64,000 nucleotides of DNA from NCBI GenBank assembly GCA_029891345.1, contig CM056995.1, positions 219,444,260 through 219,508,259 of the forward strand, in the 5' to 3' direction. The notes beneath the pieces were generated by a model that worked only from the letters and a program-made list of their open reading frames with translations, did no database searches and was not told the origin of the DNA. The translations under genes and the position numbers were made by a program. Below are positions 22,694-33,429 of the stretch, in pieces (position 1 is the first letter of the stretch; every line of letters begins with the position of its first letter). The DNA is from Dryococelus australis. Its lineage: Eukaryota; Arthropoda; Insecta; Phasmatodea; Phasmatidae.

Positions 22694-23587
22694 TATATAC
22701 TCTTTTAATAATTTGGAGCTCTGGTTGAAAAAATTAGATTCCGTTAAATATAGAACATGACATAAACTAACAAATTTAAAGGAAATTGAGTCATTAAATG
22801 GCTTCAAAGACTATATGGTAGCGACTATGACATCAGAGTGACGTCGTAAAGGATTCAAGGAAAATGAATTAAATACATTTGAGGGAAATGTGAAGTGAAC
22901 TTTAACTGTGTGAAAGGACCTTGAGGGAGTAATATCTCCCAGACCAAAACTGGCATAGTGTCTCTTTATTGTTGGAGGATGTGGGGGGGGGGGAGGGGGA
23001 GAGATAAACTTATTTTGTGCCAAGGGCGACACAAGACTTAACGATATACCTGTCCACTGGCAGTGTGGCGTTTGTGGGGTGTCACGTGGGTGATGCAGGT
23101 GAGATCGTCAGCAGATCTCCCGACGTTGGCGTTCAGCGTAGGTGTCTCGCTTGTCAACTCACCGTGTTTCCGCAGGAGATCACTGTTAAGGTACAACAAT
23201 GGTTTGTACGTCATCACTTTGTGGGAATACTTCAACTCGTGGAAGTATAACTTGGGCGGCTTGGCTGACTAGAAACAACACCGCAAAACACAACAGACGT
23301 TTTCAAACGGAATAAGTCAGGCCTCAAGGTTCATTTAATTGAAACTGGTGAAAGATTTTCTGCATTTTGAGTGTTGGGTATATGAGTAGGTACTTAAGAT
23401 TTGACATATATTATTTCAGTGCCTCTTTACACAGCTTCTCATTTCGTCACGAATTCAATGTAACACGATACCAACTATGAGTGGAAGAGAGAGAATTTTT
23501 TACTTAAGTGAGTGATTGTGTATATCTATGATTTTATCATTATTATAAAAGGAAAGTTTTTTTTTCCCAGTAGTTCACACCTCGTTG
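22694..23587. other. Non-coding stretch
   Basis: Holds a GT-rich patch near 22982 and a GC-richer segment at 23035-23270 in which both strands are open for 60-77 codons. The segment shows no domain, and I do not call a gene. Confidence 0.45.
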
Positions 23588-23835
23588 TTAAGTCTGTCTG
23601 TCTTCCACAGAGTCTGCCTTCTCGACGTGTGTGTGTGTACCCTGCCTTTTCCACTGCGTCCAACACCCACTTACAGTGTAGGCAGGACGGGTCAAGTGGT
23701 GAACAATGCGCCAATACGTCCATCCTGTCTCTCGGATATCGATGATGGTGGCCTCTCTCAAACTCATCCAGCTGGGCAAAGATTTGTAGAATGCGCCGTC
23801 GGGTTCATGCTGGGTTTTCACTGGGCTTGGCTCTA
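23588..23835 (-). pseudogene. Tc1-like transposase N-terminal fragment
   Basis: The minus strand contains IDIRETGWTYWRIVHHL and AYTVSGCWTQWKRQGTHTH. These align with SLREAGW.. and VYTVSRCWTKWIQQDT of the 11102 copy, covering the first helix-turn-helix domain. The catalytic core is missing; the fragment ends near 23588 in a VEDRQT-type sequence. It is a dead 5' fragment of the same transposon family. Confidence 0.7.
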
Positions 23836-24648
23836 TGTTTACACACTGCTTACTCTGCTTCTATAGGTTATTCACGGTAAAAAATATATAGTTATACTGG
23901 AAGTGACACTGTAGACAAACTATAAAAACATTGTGGTGGGAACGGCCCCACCACACAGCTTGAGTGTTCCCAATGCACATACTTTAGAACATATAAAGGA
24001 AACATCAGAATGCGACTGATGAGTTGGAAGGCCTTGCCTCCCACTCAGAAGAACTCCTTAAATATATAGTACAGACCAAAGCAACGAACAAAGGACACGA
24101 GAAATCGGAATAGCAATGACAAAGATAAGTAAACACGATGCGAGTCAGGACACTGAAGACTTGTCCAATGTATAAGGACAAAGAATAATGGTATGACAAG
24201 GTTCCAGAATAAAGGACCGGATTACGGTAGAGGGGGATCGAAAAGGAGACCACAGGCCCTCCTCACCGCTGGCAGTTCCAAAACTGATGACTGGAATTGG
24301 AATATATAATCTACATAGTAGTAGTTTAGTGCCGCAATATAGGCATAACATAATCAACAATATAATAGAATGTCAAGAAACTGACACCACGCTGCTAGGG
24401 AAGTCAGGGTGGAATACATGAAAACGGCGCCACTCTCACTTCCAGGCAACTTGGTCTAGATGATTTGCAATATCATATAAAAATGCAATCCATAGAGGAT
24501 GTAATGGGAAATTAAAGTATAAAATAAAATAAAATAAAATAAAACAAATAAAAAATGTACATCCTATATTTCTGTATTGCTCAGAAAGGGCACCGGTACT
24601 GGGGCGATAAGAAAAATGCGTGACCGGCCTTTGGCTGGCCACAAAAAA
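23836..24648. other. Unassigned stretch with a hairpin and an AAAAT run
   Basis: TGTGGTGGG...CCCACCACA pairs at 23932-23955. An (AAAAT)n tract lies at about 24517-24552. No gene seen. An LTR was considered and not supported. Confidence 0.4.
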
Positions 24649-24895
24649 ATATTCACGGTAATGTGAGCACTTTTGAAAGCCCTTTCATTTGGAACAATAA
24701 TCAGTACATATTTTTTTTTAATTTTAGCCGTGACCTTAATTTCCGAATGCGGTGGAATCTACACACTGTGTTAATCACTTATATGGTAATATTTATTTAA
24801 AAAGGTTGTTAAAGGCTGAAATATGGCTGAAATAATAAAGTAACTAGGGCTTCAAAAGTGCTCACTTTACCATGAACAGCCTATAACGCCTTATC
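24649..24895 (+). mobile_element. Short element sharing MITE-A ends
   Basis: Starts TATTCACGGTAATGTGAGCA and CTTTTGAAAGCCC; ends GGGCTTCAAAAGTGCTC, then ACTTTACCATGAACAGCC. The terminal 35 bp match MITE-A, but the interior is shorter (247 bp in all) and unrelated. It looks like a deletion or capture derivative mobilised by the same transposase. Confidence 0.65.
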
Positions 24896-25539
24896 CGGTG
24901 TCTCTTTCAACTAGGAATGATGGAGGGACATGAATGCCCTCTAGTGGAACATCCGCACAAGCCAACCACATTAAAGGAAAATGGGATGCTATGGTGTCCA
25001 GGGGGGGGGGGGGGGCAACCATTGTTGTACTCGATTGATTTTTAATGGTGATCAATTTTTTTGCAAATGGAGTAAATTTCGGAATTTATTTACTAGCATA
25101 TGACTCCAAAAATCAATAAATACTAATAAATAAATCACCTTCATATTTATTTTGACCTAAAACATACTGGTACATGTGACGACACCTGAGGGTGTTTGAG
25201 TTCGTGAGGGATAGAGGTCTTAATAAAAAATAAAGAAACTAAATTTGATTTCTAAATTATTCACTTTGCTGTTATTTACAGTATTAAATTATCTGTCTCC
25301 AATTTAATCTTTTTTCATTTGGCAGCGAGAGCAATATTTAATGTGTATTTCAAATCTAATTAACGTCCTTCTTAATCGTCTGTGTTGGTTACAGTCATTT
25401 AACTCATACTCATTATTAACATTGTGTTCCATCTATCTGTTGCCAACTATTATAATGTATTTCATTCACGCATCTAGCCCAATATTCCAGCCTGCCAGCC
25501 ACTAATGTGCCACTAAAGAGATAAAAGTGTCGGCTCGCT

Positions 25540-26046
25540 CTCTGCAACTGATACGATGCTACCATCTCTCGCGCTGCCGCCGCTATCATATAACGTCTCT
25601 CCGTCCTGCTCGCTCGCGGAGGATGCAAAGCCAACGCCAATGGCGCGGACCAGCGACACGTAACAATACCACGTAGGTGATAAACTAACGAAAAAAATGT
25701 TATCAGTGTACCGTGATCCAACGCATGTCGCAAATTTGTGCAGATACCACTTTATTACGGAGACGCACGCAATGAGCTACATTTCCAGAAAAATCCTTTC
25801 GGGTAGTTCTTCCGCAATCGGCTTGCTGGGAAAGTTATGCGATATCGATCCGAGGTCGATAAGGGGCGGGTGATATCTGCCCACGGGAGCATGACGTCTC
25901 GGACGAGATATGACGCCCAGCCGCGGACTGAGATAAGACCTGCGGATCAAAGAGCGTCAGTTGGTAGTCGACACTCCGCGATCTCCGAGCTCTGTTCGCA
26001 GCTGATCACGCCCCGCTGCCGCCGTGCGAGGCCTGCCACCAGGTAA
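25540..26046. promoter_or_regulatory. CpG-rich island ending at a donor-like site
   Basis: Against AT-rich surroundings this 500-bp segment is rich in G, C and CpG (for example CGCGCTGCCGCCGC at 25570 and CCCGCTGCCGCCGTGCGAGG at 26011). It ends CCACCAG|GTAAAC at 26041/26042, a good splice donor on the plus strand. A 69-codon frame (25837-26046) is open up to it but shows no domain. A promoter or first exon is possible. The donor abuts MITE-A copy 2, so the match may be chance. Confidence 0.3.
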
Positions 26047-26048
26047 AC

Positions 26049-26470
26049 GCTGTTCACGTAAAACGAGCACTTTTGAAATCGACCTTAGAAAATAGTCACT
26101 GCCCCTGCCTGCGTATATATTTTAACAGGCCCACTGATTGACATGTGCCCAGTAAAGTTGGTAACGATGGACGGATAGTAGTTCCATATCTTAAAGTCGA
26201 CTAGAAAGGGGTAGGTAACCATTTACAGTGACTTAAATTACTTAATTCACTTTATGTTTTATTCTAACGTATCAAAGTGTATAAAAGAGCAAATTTGTGA
26301 AATTTTACTTTTCTAATAATTTCACAGTTGCACTTGACTGACGCATGAATAAAGTGATGAGGCCCGTGGTAACGTTAATTTAACATAAGGTGGAAGAATA
26401 CATAATGTGCATGCAAGTATATTTTAAGTAGGACTTTCAAAAGCGTCCATTTTACCGTGAACAACCTATA
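26049..26470 (+). mobile_element. MITE-A copy 2
   Basis: Begins GCTGTTCACGTAAAACGAGC and ends TTTTACCGTGAACAACCTAT. The interior has TGCCCAGTAAAGTTGGTAAC and GACGCATGAATAAAGTGATG. It is closely similar to copies at 2.7 and 31.1 kb. A further TIR-like start (CAGTTCACGGTACACTGAGC) follows directly at 26474. Confidence 0.75.
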
Positions 26471-26689
26471 AACGCAGTTCACGGTACACTGAGCACCTCG
26501 GAAAGCATGTCTCACGGCGGTCGCCTAGCAGGTGTGTATTTTTGTGCGAGTGAATCAAAACTCAGAAATCAACGAAGCGCTATACGGCTGACGGCAGCCG
26601 GCGTGTGTAACAAGGTATCGCCTCTACGCGCAAGATGCTCTACTAGAGTGCGTTCTTTACCCAGAAAGCATGTAAGCTGGCTGCCAGCT

Positions 26690-26995
26690 CTTCATTTGAC
26701 TTGAATTAGCCTTTCCGAGCAAGTTTGTCACATGTGTGATTGAAGCTTGAGTAAAACCTAATTTTTCATGACTAGCACATAATTGCTACTTGTAAGCTTG
26801 CATACGGCTTGAATTATACTTGTTGGTTGCTAAGACAAGCTTGCTGCGAGTGTAACTAATTATGCTTGCTACAAGCTTGGCCTATGGAGATTAGTTAGCT
26901 TGATTCAAACTTTTTGGTTTGCATGGCAAGCTTAAGTCAAGTTTACATGCTTGTCGTGACAAGTTTGATTCAAGATTGACTCAAGCCGATTATGC
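26690..26995. repeat. AAGCTTG-iteron-rich segment
   Basis: At least eight AAGCTTG / CAAGCTT / TTGATTCAAG variants occur in 300 bp (near 26743, 26792, 26836, 26871, 26897, 26927, 26945 and 26975). Weakly similar TTTGACTTGAATT and reversed TTGAGTCAATCTTGAATC words lie at the two ends. This resembles the subterminal arrays of the CACTA-like elements, but clear ends were not found. Confidence 0.45.
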
Positions 26996-27854
26996 TACTG
27001 AGGTATGTCGACTACTCGTCTGCGTGTCTTGAAGCGGCGACTCTGTAGCATAGTCCAATACATGCCTCTACCGTAGTTTTGCATGTGCCCGGTTATTATA
27101 TTTCGAGACATTGCAGCCTTTTTTTCAGCTATGTTTGAGGGCATGAAAATAATGCTTCCAATGTGCGTGACGTTTCTAAAGTACAATTTTGTCATCGCTT
27201 CGAATGTGCTCCTTTTTCTAAGCTTAACCTGATTGGGGCATGTTTAATACTTTCGTCACAAAACGCCGTTTTTTAAACACGCTGCGGCGCGTGTCATGAG
27301 CCACCATGCAGGTGTCTTGTAGGCCTTGTAGTCTAGGAGCTAGGAAAGTTCTGTTGGAATATTAAGAGCCAGAAGATTGTTTGTCTCGCCTGTTTCTACA
27401 ACTTATTTTAAGTTTAAAAAAATTGGTCACATATTCTGAATGGCGGTCAATATTTCAGAAACGGCCACCATCTTGAATAATATATAACTAATAATAAAAT
27501 ATATTTTCTCAATTTTCAAAGGTTCTACCCTCATATACATTTGCCGGTGAGACATGATAAGTTTAAAGTTAGCAATGACTATGTTCCATACGTAATTTAA
27601 AAGTATGATTTTTATGTAATTAAATGAAATTCTTCAAATAAACAATATGCGAGTCCATTTACGCAACATAGGAAAAGTAATGCACAGCACTTCTTAAAAC
27701 ATTCAAATGATTTCGTTTTGTTTGAATATTTAAACATTGATTTCTCACTTGACATTTACAAAATGGACAGCAGGGTGCCATATTAACTCTGCAATGGCAA
27801 ACATTGTCTCTTGCATATTTTTGGCAGGTGCAGAGCGACACTAATTCTGTATGT
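26996..27854. other. Non-coding stretch
   Basis: No gene recognised. The 66-codon minus frame at 26995-27195 and the 72-codon minus frame at 27659-27877 show no known domain. The second includes several Cys residues (CTCQKYARDNVC, CCPFCKCQ), which I note but cannot interpret. Confidence 0.45.
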
Positions 27855-28030
27855 CTTAAATATCCTGTATAATCCATTCGCGGTTACGTCACACTTTTCG
27901 GAAGCCCTGCTAATGTTATACTTCCAGGATAATCCTCCGCCTCATTTAAACAAAGCTTAACCAAGTCTAGAGAATTACACCAAAGGGACAGCGCACCGCA
28001 TTCGTGCGCTCTCAGAGTAATACAATTTTG
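27855..28030 (-). repeat. Dispersed repeat R1, minus-strand copy
   Basis: The reverse complement matches 6850-6990 (see that entry). At its distal side is ATTCGCGGTTACGTCACACTT. Related words, ATTCGCGG..TT.TTCACACTT, recur on the minus strand near 28265-28305 and the plus strand near 29728-29762. Confidence 0.55.
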
Positions 28031-28374
28031 CATAAGAACTATTTATTTTTAAACATTACCAAAACACCTATAATCATACTGTATTTCTTTCACTTAAATT
28101 TTAAATTAAATATTATAATTTATAAATAGTATATAAGTAAAAATACTATTTAACCAACAATAAGGTAATTTTATATTATAAAAAATATAAAACGTTCGTG
28201 ATAAACGGCATAGGCGTATATAGAAAACAGCGAAACACATCATACATGGAGTAATTTTTCAAAATTTCGATTCAGAAAAGTGTGAAGAAACCGCGAATTG
28301 ACTATAACACTTTGACAAACTGTACAGCACGCAGAGCCTTGCCTAAGATCTATTTGTTTGCATCTTGTGTATTC

Positions 28375-28500
28375 TTCCGCCGAGTGTAAAACTAACGTTG
28401 CCATGGGCCGGATGACTTTATTCACGCGTCGGACAAGTAAAACTGTGATACTGTTATAGTAGAATTTAATATTTTTACAAATTTGCTCTCCTTTACTGCC
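28375..28500 (-). mobile_element. MITE-A partial copy
   Basis: Reversed, it reads CACAGTTTTACTTG...GACGCGTGAATAAAGTCATC, GGCCCATGGCAACGTTAG and GGCGGAAGAATACACAAG, the 3' interior of MITE-A. The terminal repeat is not evident, and the copy is next to a 27-base poly-A tract (28508-28534). Confidence 0.6.
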
Positions 28501-28544
28501 AAACGAATGAAAAAAAAAAAAAAAAAAAAAAAACCCAGATAGTT

Positions 28545-29012
28545 AAAGTAATCATTTCCGTTTTTACTAATCTTAAGATAGGTGTTTTTTTTTTCTTTCT
28601 GAAGAATATTGAATGTGACATTTTCTTCCGCCATACGTGAGATTTACATTGTCATGACCCTAAGCACCTTGTTTATACGCCGCCCAAGTAATACCGCTAA
28701 TTTGTTAGCCTGCAAGGCATGGGGGTTACTTATATGCAAATTCATACTTTTATCGTTTATACGATAATCAATATTTATATATGCATTTGTAAAATTAAAC
28801 ACTATACTCGCAATAGGTCAAGTGTTAAGAACTATTTTCTATCAGTTCGCTACCAACGTTAACACACAGAACTACTTTCTCTCCGTCCTTTACCAACTTT
28901 ACTGGGCGCCCAGTGCTTGTCGGTATGCCTGTTTAAATGTATACAAATAGGAGCAGTGGCACTTTTCAAAGGTTGATTTCGAAAGTTCTCACTTTATCGT
29001 GACGGTCTTTAA
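28545..29012 (-). mobile_element. MITE-A copy, diverged, minus strand
   Basis: Reversed, it starts GTCACGATAAAGTGAGAACT near 29010, has GGGCGCCCAGTAAAGTTGG near 28905, and then TTGCATATAAGTAAC and GCCTTGCAGGCTAACAAATT, which match 30290-30350 instead of the standard MITE-A interior. It forms a subfamily with the copy at 30245-30595. Confidence 0.6.
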
Positions 29013-30066
29013 AATCTAGCACACACACTATCAAATTGTCAGAAAAGTTAGATTATTATTCTCCGTGCGAAAGAAGAGAGCAATCACTTTGCAACAATAA
29101 AAGGGAATATTATGCTATAATTTAATTAATATAATATATTTAAAAAAAGTAGTAAGTGTCCATTTTTGATCAAAATTCAACTGCATTTCCAATCCGGATA
29201 GTTAGAAAAGAATATTTTGCATGAAAGCCCTCGTCAAGCAAGACCATCATAATAATATTACTCTGATTGCATGTAATAAAACTAGTAATACCATTTACAA
29301 ATATTTTTAATAATACATTTTATGCACACTCATTTCACAAATAAAAATATTAACTTTCATGGCTGAAATTAATTATTGTTACAATTTTTGAATACTTTTT
29401 TTACTAGTTATTTGTTGCATACAGTCAGAGTAATTATTACGATAATCATGCTTAATGGAAAGCGAGTGGTGTTGCAATATGTACATTCTGAAGCATCTTG
29501 AATTGAAATACGCTTAAATATTGATTTAAAATAGATTATTCTAATTCATTTTTAAAACATGTTATAAAATACCTAAATTCTTGCAAAATATTTTTCAAGT
29601 TTACAAAATGTGTGCTGTTTTCTTTCGCGTATATTTCTAATAATTTTGATAGTGTTAGTCATACACATATGATAATGTTGTACAGTCGGGTGCAGTGAGT
29701 GCTCCATAGGAAGCCGATCTATTTCTGTAATCTATTCGCGGTTTTTTCACACTTTTTGAATCAAACATTTGGAAAAAAACACCTCGTGTATTACGTGTTT
29801 GGTTGTTTTCTAGATATGTCATATCACAAACGTTTTATACTTATGTTGGAATAAAAGTACCTTATTGTTTGTTAAAATGGACTTTTACGTGTATTTTTAT
29901 GTATAAATGACTATATTACCTTCATAAATAATATGAATAAAGACAGGGAGAAAAATGTGTTCCGCAAACTTAGGCTATAGGTCGTGTATATATTTCCGAC
30001 CTTTCTTCGTTATGAGGAATCATCTGCCGAAGTTTATCGGTGGAATTTCATATCCCCTTTATACTA
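29013..30066. other. AT-rich non-coding stretch
   Basis: Very AT-rich with no open frame of interest, apart from the short ATTCGCGG word at 29728. Nothing else seen. Confidence 0.55.
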
Positions 30067-30223
30067 CACGATGATCCACATGTATTGTCACCCCACGCAA
30101 ATGTCTTATCGCCCATTACGTACATATATGACCAGTAATAACGTATTATAACCCAATACATCATAAGATATTCCAAGAATTAGACAGGTTTTCAAGGGGC
30201 GACAAGACATGTGGACCATCCTG
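30067..30223. mobile_element. Short MITE (157 bp), TA flanks
   Basis: Left end CACGATGATCCACATGTATT, right end reversed CAGGATGGTCCACATGTCTT; both continue GTC(A/G)CCCC. TA flanks at 30065-30066 and 30224-30225. No coding capacity. Confidence 0.7.
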
Positions 30224-30244
30224 TACATTACATACTCCGGCATG

Positions 30245-30595
30245 TAGGCTCCTGGTAAAGTTGGTAGCGAACGCAGATGTAAATATTGATTAGTTTATAA
30301 ACATGAAAAAGCATGAACTTGCATATAAGTAACACCCATGCCTTGCGAACTAACAGTTTAGAGGTATTACTTGGGCGGCGTATAAACAAGTTGCTTAGGC
30401 TCGTGACAATGTTAACCTCACGTATGGCGGAAGGATACAACTGAGAAGGGATGACAGATCCTAAGCAGGACTTTCAAATGTGCTCGATTAACTGCCTTTA
30501 GAACATAAAACAACCTTTATAATTTTTAAAGAAAATGTCACACTCAATATTCTCCTGGAAGAAAAAAAACACCTGTCTTAAGATTCGTCACACTA
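30245..30595 (+). mobile_element. MITE-A subfamily copy, plus strand
   Basis: Contains CTGGTAAAGTTGGTAGCGAA, GCATGAACTTGCATATAAGT, GGTATTACTTGGGCGGCGTA, CGTATGGCGGAAGGAT and a decayed right end near 30500. After that, AAAATGTCACACTCAATATT matches the minus-strand copy beyond the element. The left TIR is missing, cut near the 157-bp MITE. Confidence 0.55.
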
Positions 30596-31104
30596 GAAAA
30601 AATTATTTCTAGCACACTCGAGAAGCTGATACGTAATATGAGTAATGTTCCTTATATGTTGTTCGTAGCCAGACTCCACAGCAGAGTATTCAGCAGATTC
30701 CTCCCCCTTCCCGGCCCACTCTACTAAAAATATTTTTAAAAATATTTGTACGTTTTTCGTGCGTAATAAGGTACGCACGAAATCACTCTTAACAACGTTG
30801 TCTTTCAGCTTAAAAACAATACATTTTAATTTCCGCCAAATATTCAGGAATCGAATTGTTTTCATTTTTCCCTATTTTCGCACGGTTAACAGACAAAACA
30901 ACAATTTTGATTGCAGCTGTAAAGGCATTTTGTAAAAAAAACTAGCCACAAATGAAATAAAGCTGAGATACATTGCCATTCTTTCATACTACACACATTA
31001 AGAGACCACCCTGAAGGCGCCATCACTAGGGCATGTAAGTGGGTACAGGCACAGAACATGGTAGTACGTATGTATACAGAAAACATCAAAATATGCACTT
31101 AAAA

Positions 31105-31464
31105 GATGTTCACGATAAAGTGAAATCGACCTTAGAAAAAAGTCACTGCTCCCACCTGCATATACTTCAACAGGCGCACAGCGAGACATGCGCCCAGTAA
31201 AGTTGGTAACTTTGGTGGGAAAGTAGTTCACATCTCAACGTAATAACTTAATTTTTTTAATGCAGTGAAGTGGAAAAATGAGCAGATTTGTAAAACATTT
31301 ACTTCTATAATAATTTCACAGTTTCACTGGACCAACGCATGAATAAAGTCATGAGGCCCATGGCAATGTTAATTTTACATAAGGCGGAAGAGTACACAAC
31401 GGGCATACAAGTATATCTTAATCAGGACTTTCAAAATTGATAATTTTACCGTGAACAGCCTATA
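31105..31464 (+). mobile_element. MITE-A copy 3
   Basis: Starts GATGTTCACGATAAAGTGAA and ends ATTTTACCGTGAACAGCCTA. The interior contains ATGCGCCCAGTAAAGTTGGT, AACGCATGAATAAAGTCATG and GGCGGAAGAGTACACAAC. The block after the left TIR is shortened relative to copy 2. Confidence 0.75.
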
Positions 31465-31507
31465 GTACACAACAAGCGTATATTGCAGGGGACCAAAACT
31501 CGCAGGA

Positions 31508-31740
31508 TGCTGTTAGTATGGTGTAAAACAACCCGTAGAAAGGAGGCAGGTGGCCTCACGGTCAGGCATGCAGGCATACTGACCTCGGAATTTCTCCTGA
31601 CGAATATCCTGCCACAGCTGGCACAATAAAATCCTCCGCAGTTGCCTCTGGCAGAAGTTTTCGTCAAATCTAGTTCCAAACGCTCTCGATGAGCGAGAGG
31701 TCCGGGGACCTTGCTGGCCAAGGAAGCATGTTGACATCAC
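31508..31740 (-). pseudogene. Tc1-like transposase C-terminal remnant
   Basis: The minus strand encodes, in drifting frames, MLPWPARSPDL (the conserved run before the last catalytic residue), then an ESVWN-like word and a C-terminus with YACMPDREATC and GCFTPY, followed by a stop. In Tc1 transposases the order is PWPARSPDLxPIExVWD, about 50 residues, then SMPxRxAA...GG.TxY. Only about 75 residues survive, with at least one frameshift. It lies immediately downstream of MITE-A copy 3. Confidence 0.7.
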
Positions 31741-32743
31741 AAAGGCAGGCCAAAGATACCAGACCTGTGTGAGGCCGGGAACTGAGATCTCAAGTCCTTT
31801 ACAACCTCATACATCTCACTTAATAACGTAACGACTGTAGGGCGAAAATATGTGACCATTATAACTGGCAGCTTGGTTAATTTTTGTATGTGGTGGGCCG
31901 TATTTGAATGAAAACTGTGGCGTCTGTGTAATAGTACCAAGGTATTCAACTTGTGTGGTTCTCGGTGTCATGGAAATTACTCTGATTGGCTAAAAAGTGT
32001 ACATCATTAGCTTCCTGGTGATCATGCAAGAGTAAATGCCTGGGCGAATTGTCTTTCGTGAGAGAACTTCGTGCCCATAAAGTTTCTACCTATAAGTGAA
32101 CCTTTGTCTATCATTCTTATAAGCTTATAAGTAACAACATTATTTCTTCAGTGCGTGACTGAGTGTACTAGCATGATCAATAGCAAGAGAATAGCTTTTT
32201 TTTTGTCCTATACCGAAGATTATGCATTCCACGTAAAACGAATATTTAAATTTTTTTTTTTTTGTGTTTGAATAAAACAAATTTCAGTAACTTGAAACAA
32301 ATTTATTACAAAAAAATATCATTTACTTTTCCCGTTGGTTAATTTCTACAAATTATTGAGAAAAATACAGATATTTTACGAAATATAATGCGCAAGGAGC
32401 TTCACTTCAAATAGTACAATACCTCTCCCACTTAGTAAGCATTATTATATCAATTGATTACTCTCAAAGAGGGTTATGAAACGTCTTACAGCGTTTCGAT
32501 ATATTCAGCGAATGTATCATTAAGTAATATTTCTGAACATGTTCTTTCCTTGTTTGCAAATAGTAACTGAGTTAATACGACAGAAATTAAGAAATGCCCT
32601 ATATATTTAGAGATTGTATCATTAATTAATATTTCTGAACATCGTTCTTAACTTGCTTAAAAATGGAAAATGATTGAAAGCAGCAAAAATATATGTATTA
32701 TTCAGAGCTGCCCAGTTTATTTTACCGTATTGTACAATTCCAA
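31741..32743. other. AT-rich non-coding stretch
   Basis: Two copies of GTATCATTAA(G/T)TAATATTTCTGAACAT occur about 105 bp apart (about 32514 and 32619), a weak local duplication. No gene seen. Confidence 0.5.
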
Positions 32744-33400
32744 GACAATGCCACGTATTTATCGCATTGCCCAACGCCCGTAGGCCTACGTCACATAGCG
32801 GTTGGAAGGATTTGTAGTTCCGGTGGTCAAAGCATTTTCCTGCTGGGGTTGTCAAGCTGCACTAGGAAGGGGAGAGCACATGGTCGCAGAATTTCCTGGA
32901 CGTATCGCCGCGTCGTCAGCGTGCCTTCAATCACCACCAGTGGTAGGAGGTGCCGCGGTGGCTGAGCGGTTAGCCTGCTCGACTCCCACTAAGGCGAATA
33001 GGGTTCAACCCCCGGCCGGGTCACTCCCGGATTTTCGCATGCAGGAATCGTGCCGGACGATGCCGCTGGTTGGCGGCTTTTCTCAGGGATCTCCCGTTAC
33101 CCCCCCCCCTTACCCATCGTTTCGGCTCTGCTCCATACTCACCTCGCTGTTAAGAGCCGCCGAAATATTTTCACTCACCACCAGTGGCGTGCGGTAATCG
33201 TATGAAATGCCACCCCAGCCCTCTCGTTGGGACGGTGTGCCGCTGTAAAATAAATCTTTCATCATGACTCCGGCAAGTGCATCTCCGGACTCGATTTACG
33301 CGATCGTTTCTATTCAGAAAGAAATATGATTCATTGCTGAACACCACTCGTTAAATAAAAATATTCTCTAATATGCCGCGTTCTCGAAAACTAAGCGATG
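32744..33400 (-). pseudogene. Tc1-like transposase, split by a SINE
   Basis: On the minus strand the part right of the SINE (about 33400-33187) carries a FLNRNDR region (after the first Asp), then ILQRHTVPTRG and a GGISYDYRTP-type run. The part left of the SINE (32943-about 32744) resumes with PLVVIEGTLTTRRYVQEILR and PCALPFL. This is one continuous Tc1 core, from after the first catalytic Asp toward the second, interrupted by SINE-A at 32944-33172. N- and C-terminal domains are not recognisable and there are frameshifts. The transposon was already in place when the SINE arrived. Confidence 0.75.
32944..33172 (+). repeat. SINE-A copy with target duplication
   Basis: Head GCCGCGGTGGCTGAGCGGTT (A-box) and AGGGTTCAACCCCCGGCCGG (B-box). 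The body includes GTGCCGGACGATGCCGCTGG and CTCAGGGATCTCCCGTTACC, and the tail is CTGTTAAGAGCCGCCGAAAT...CACTC. The 12-bp duplication CACCACCAGTGG flanks it (about 32932-32943 and 33175-33186), as expected for LINE-driven target-primed insertion. This is the best-preserved copy of the family here. Confidence 0.85.
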
Positions 33401-33429
33401 TTAATGGGCCTGTGTTCTGTACATCGAAT

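Noticed and set aside
23932..24400. Possible LTR starting TGTGGTGGG...CCCACCACA
   Set aside because: There is a polyadenylation-like word inside, but no CA end with matching 4-6 bp flanks could be found downstream.
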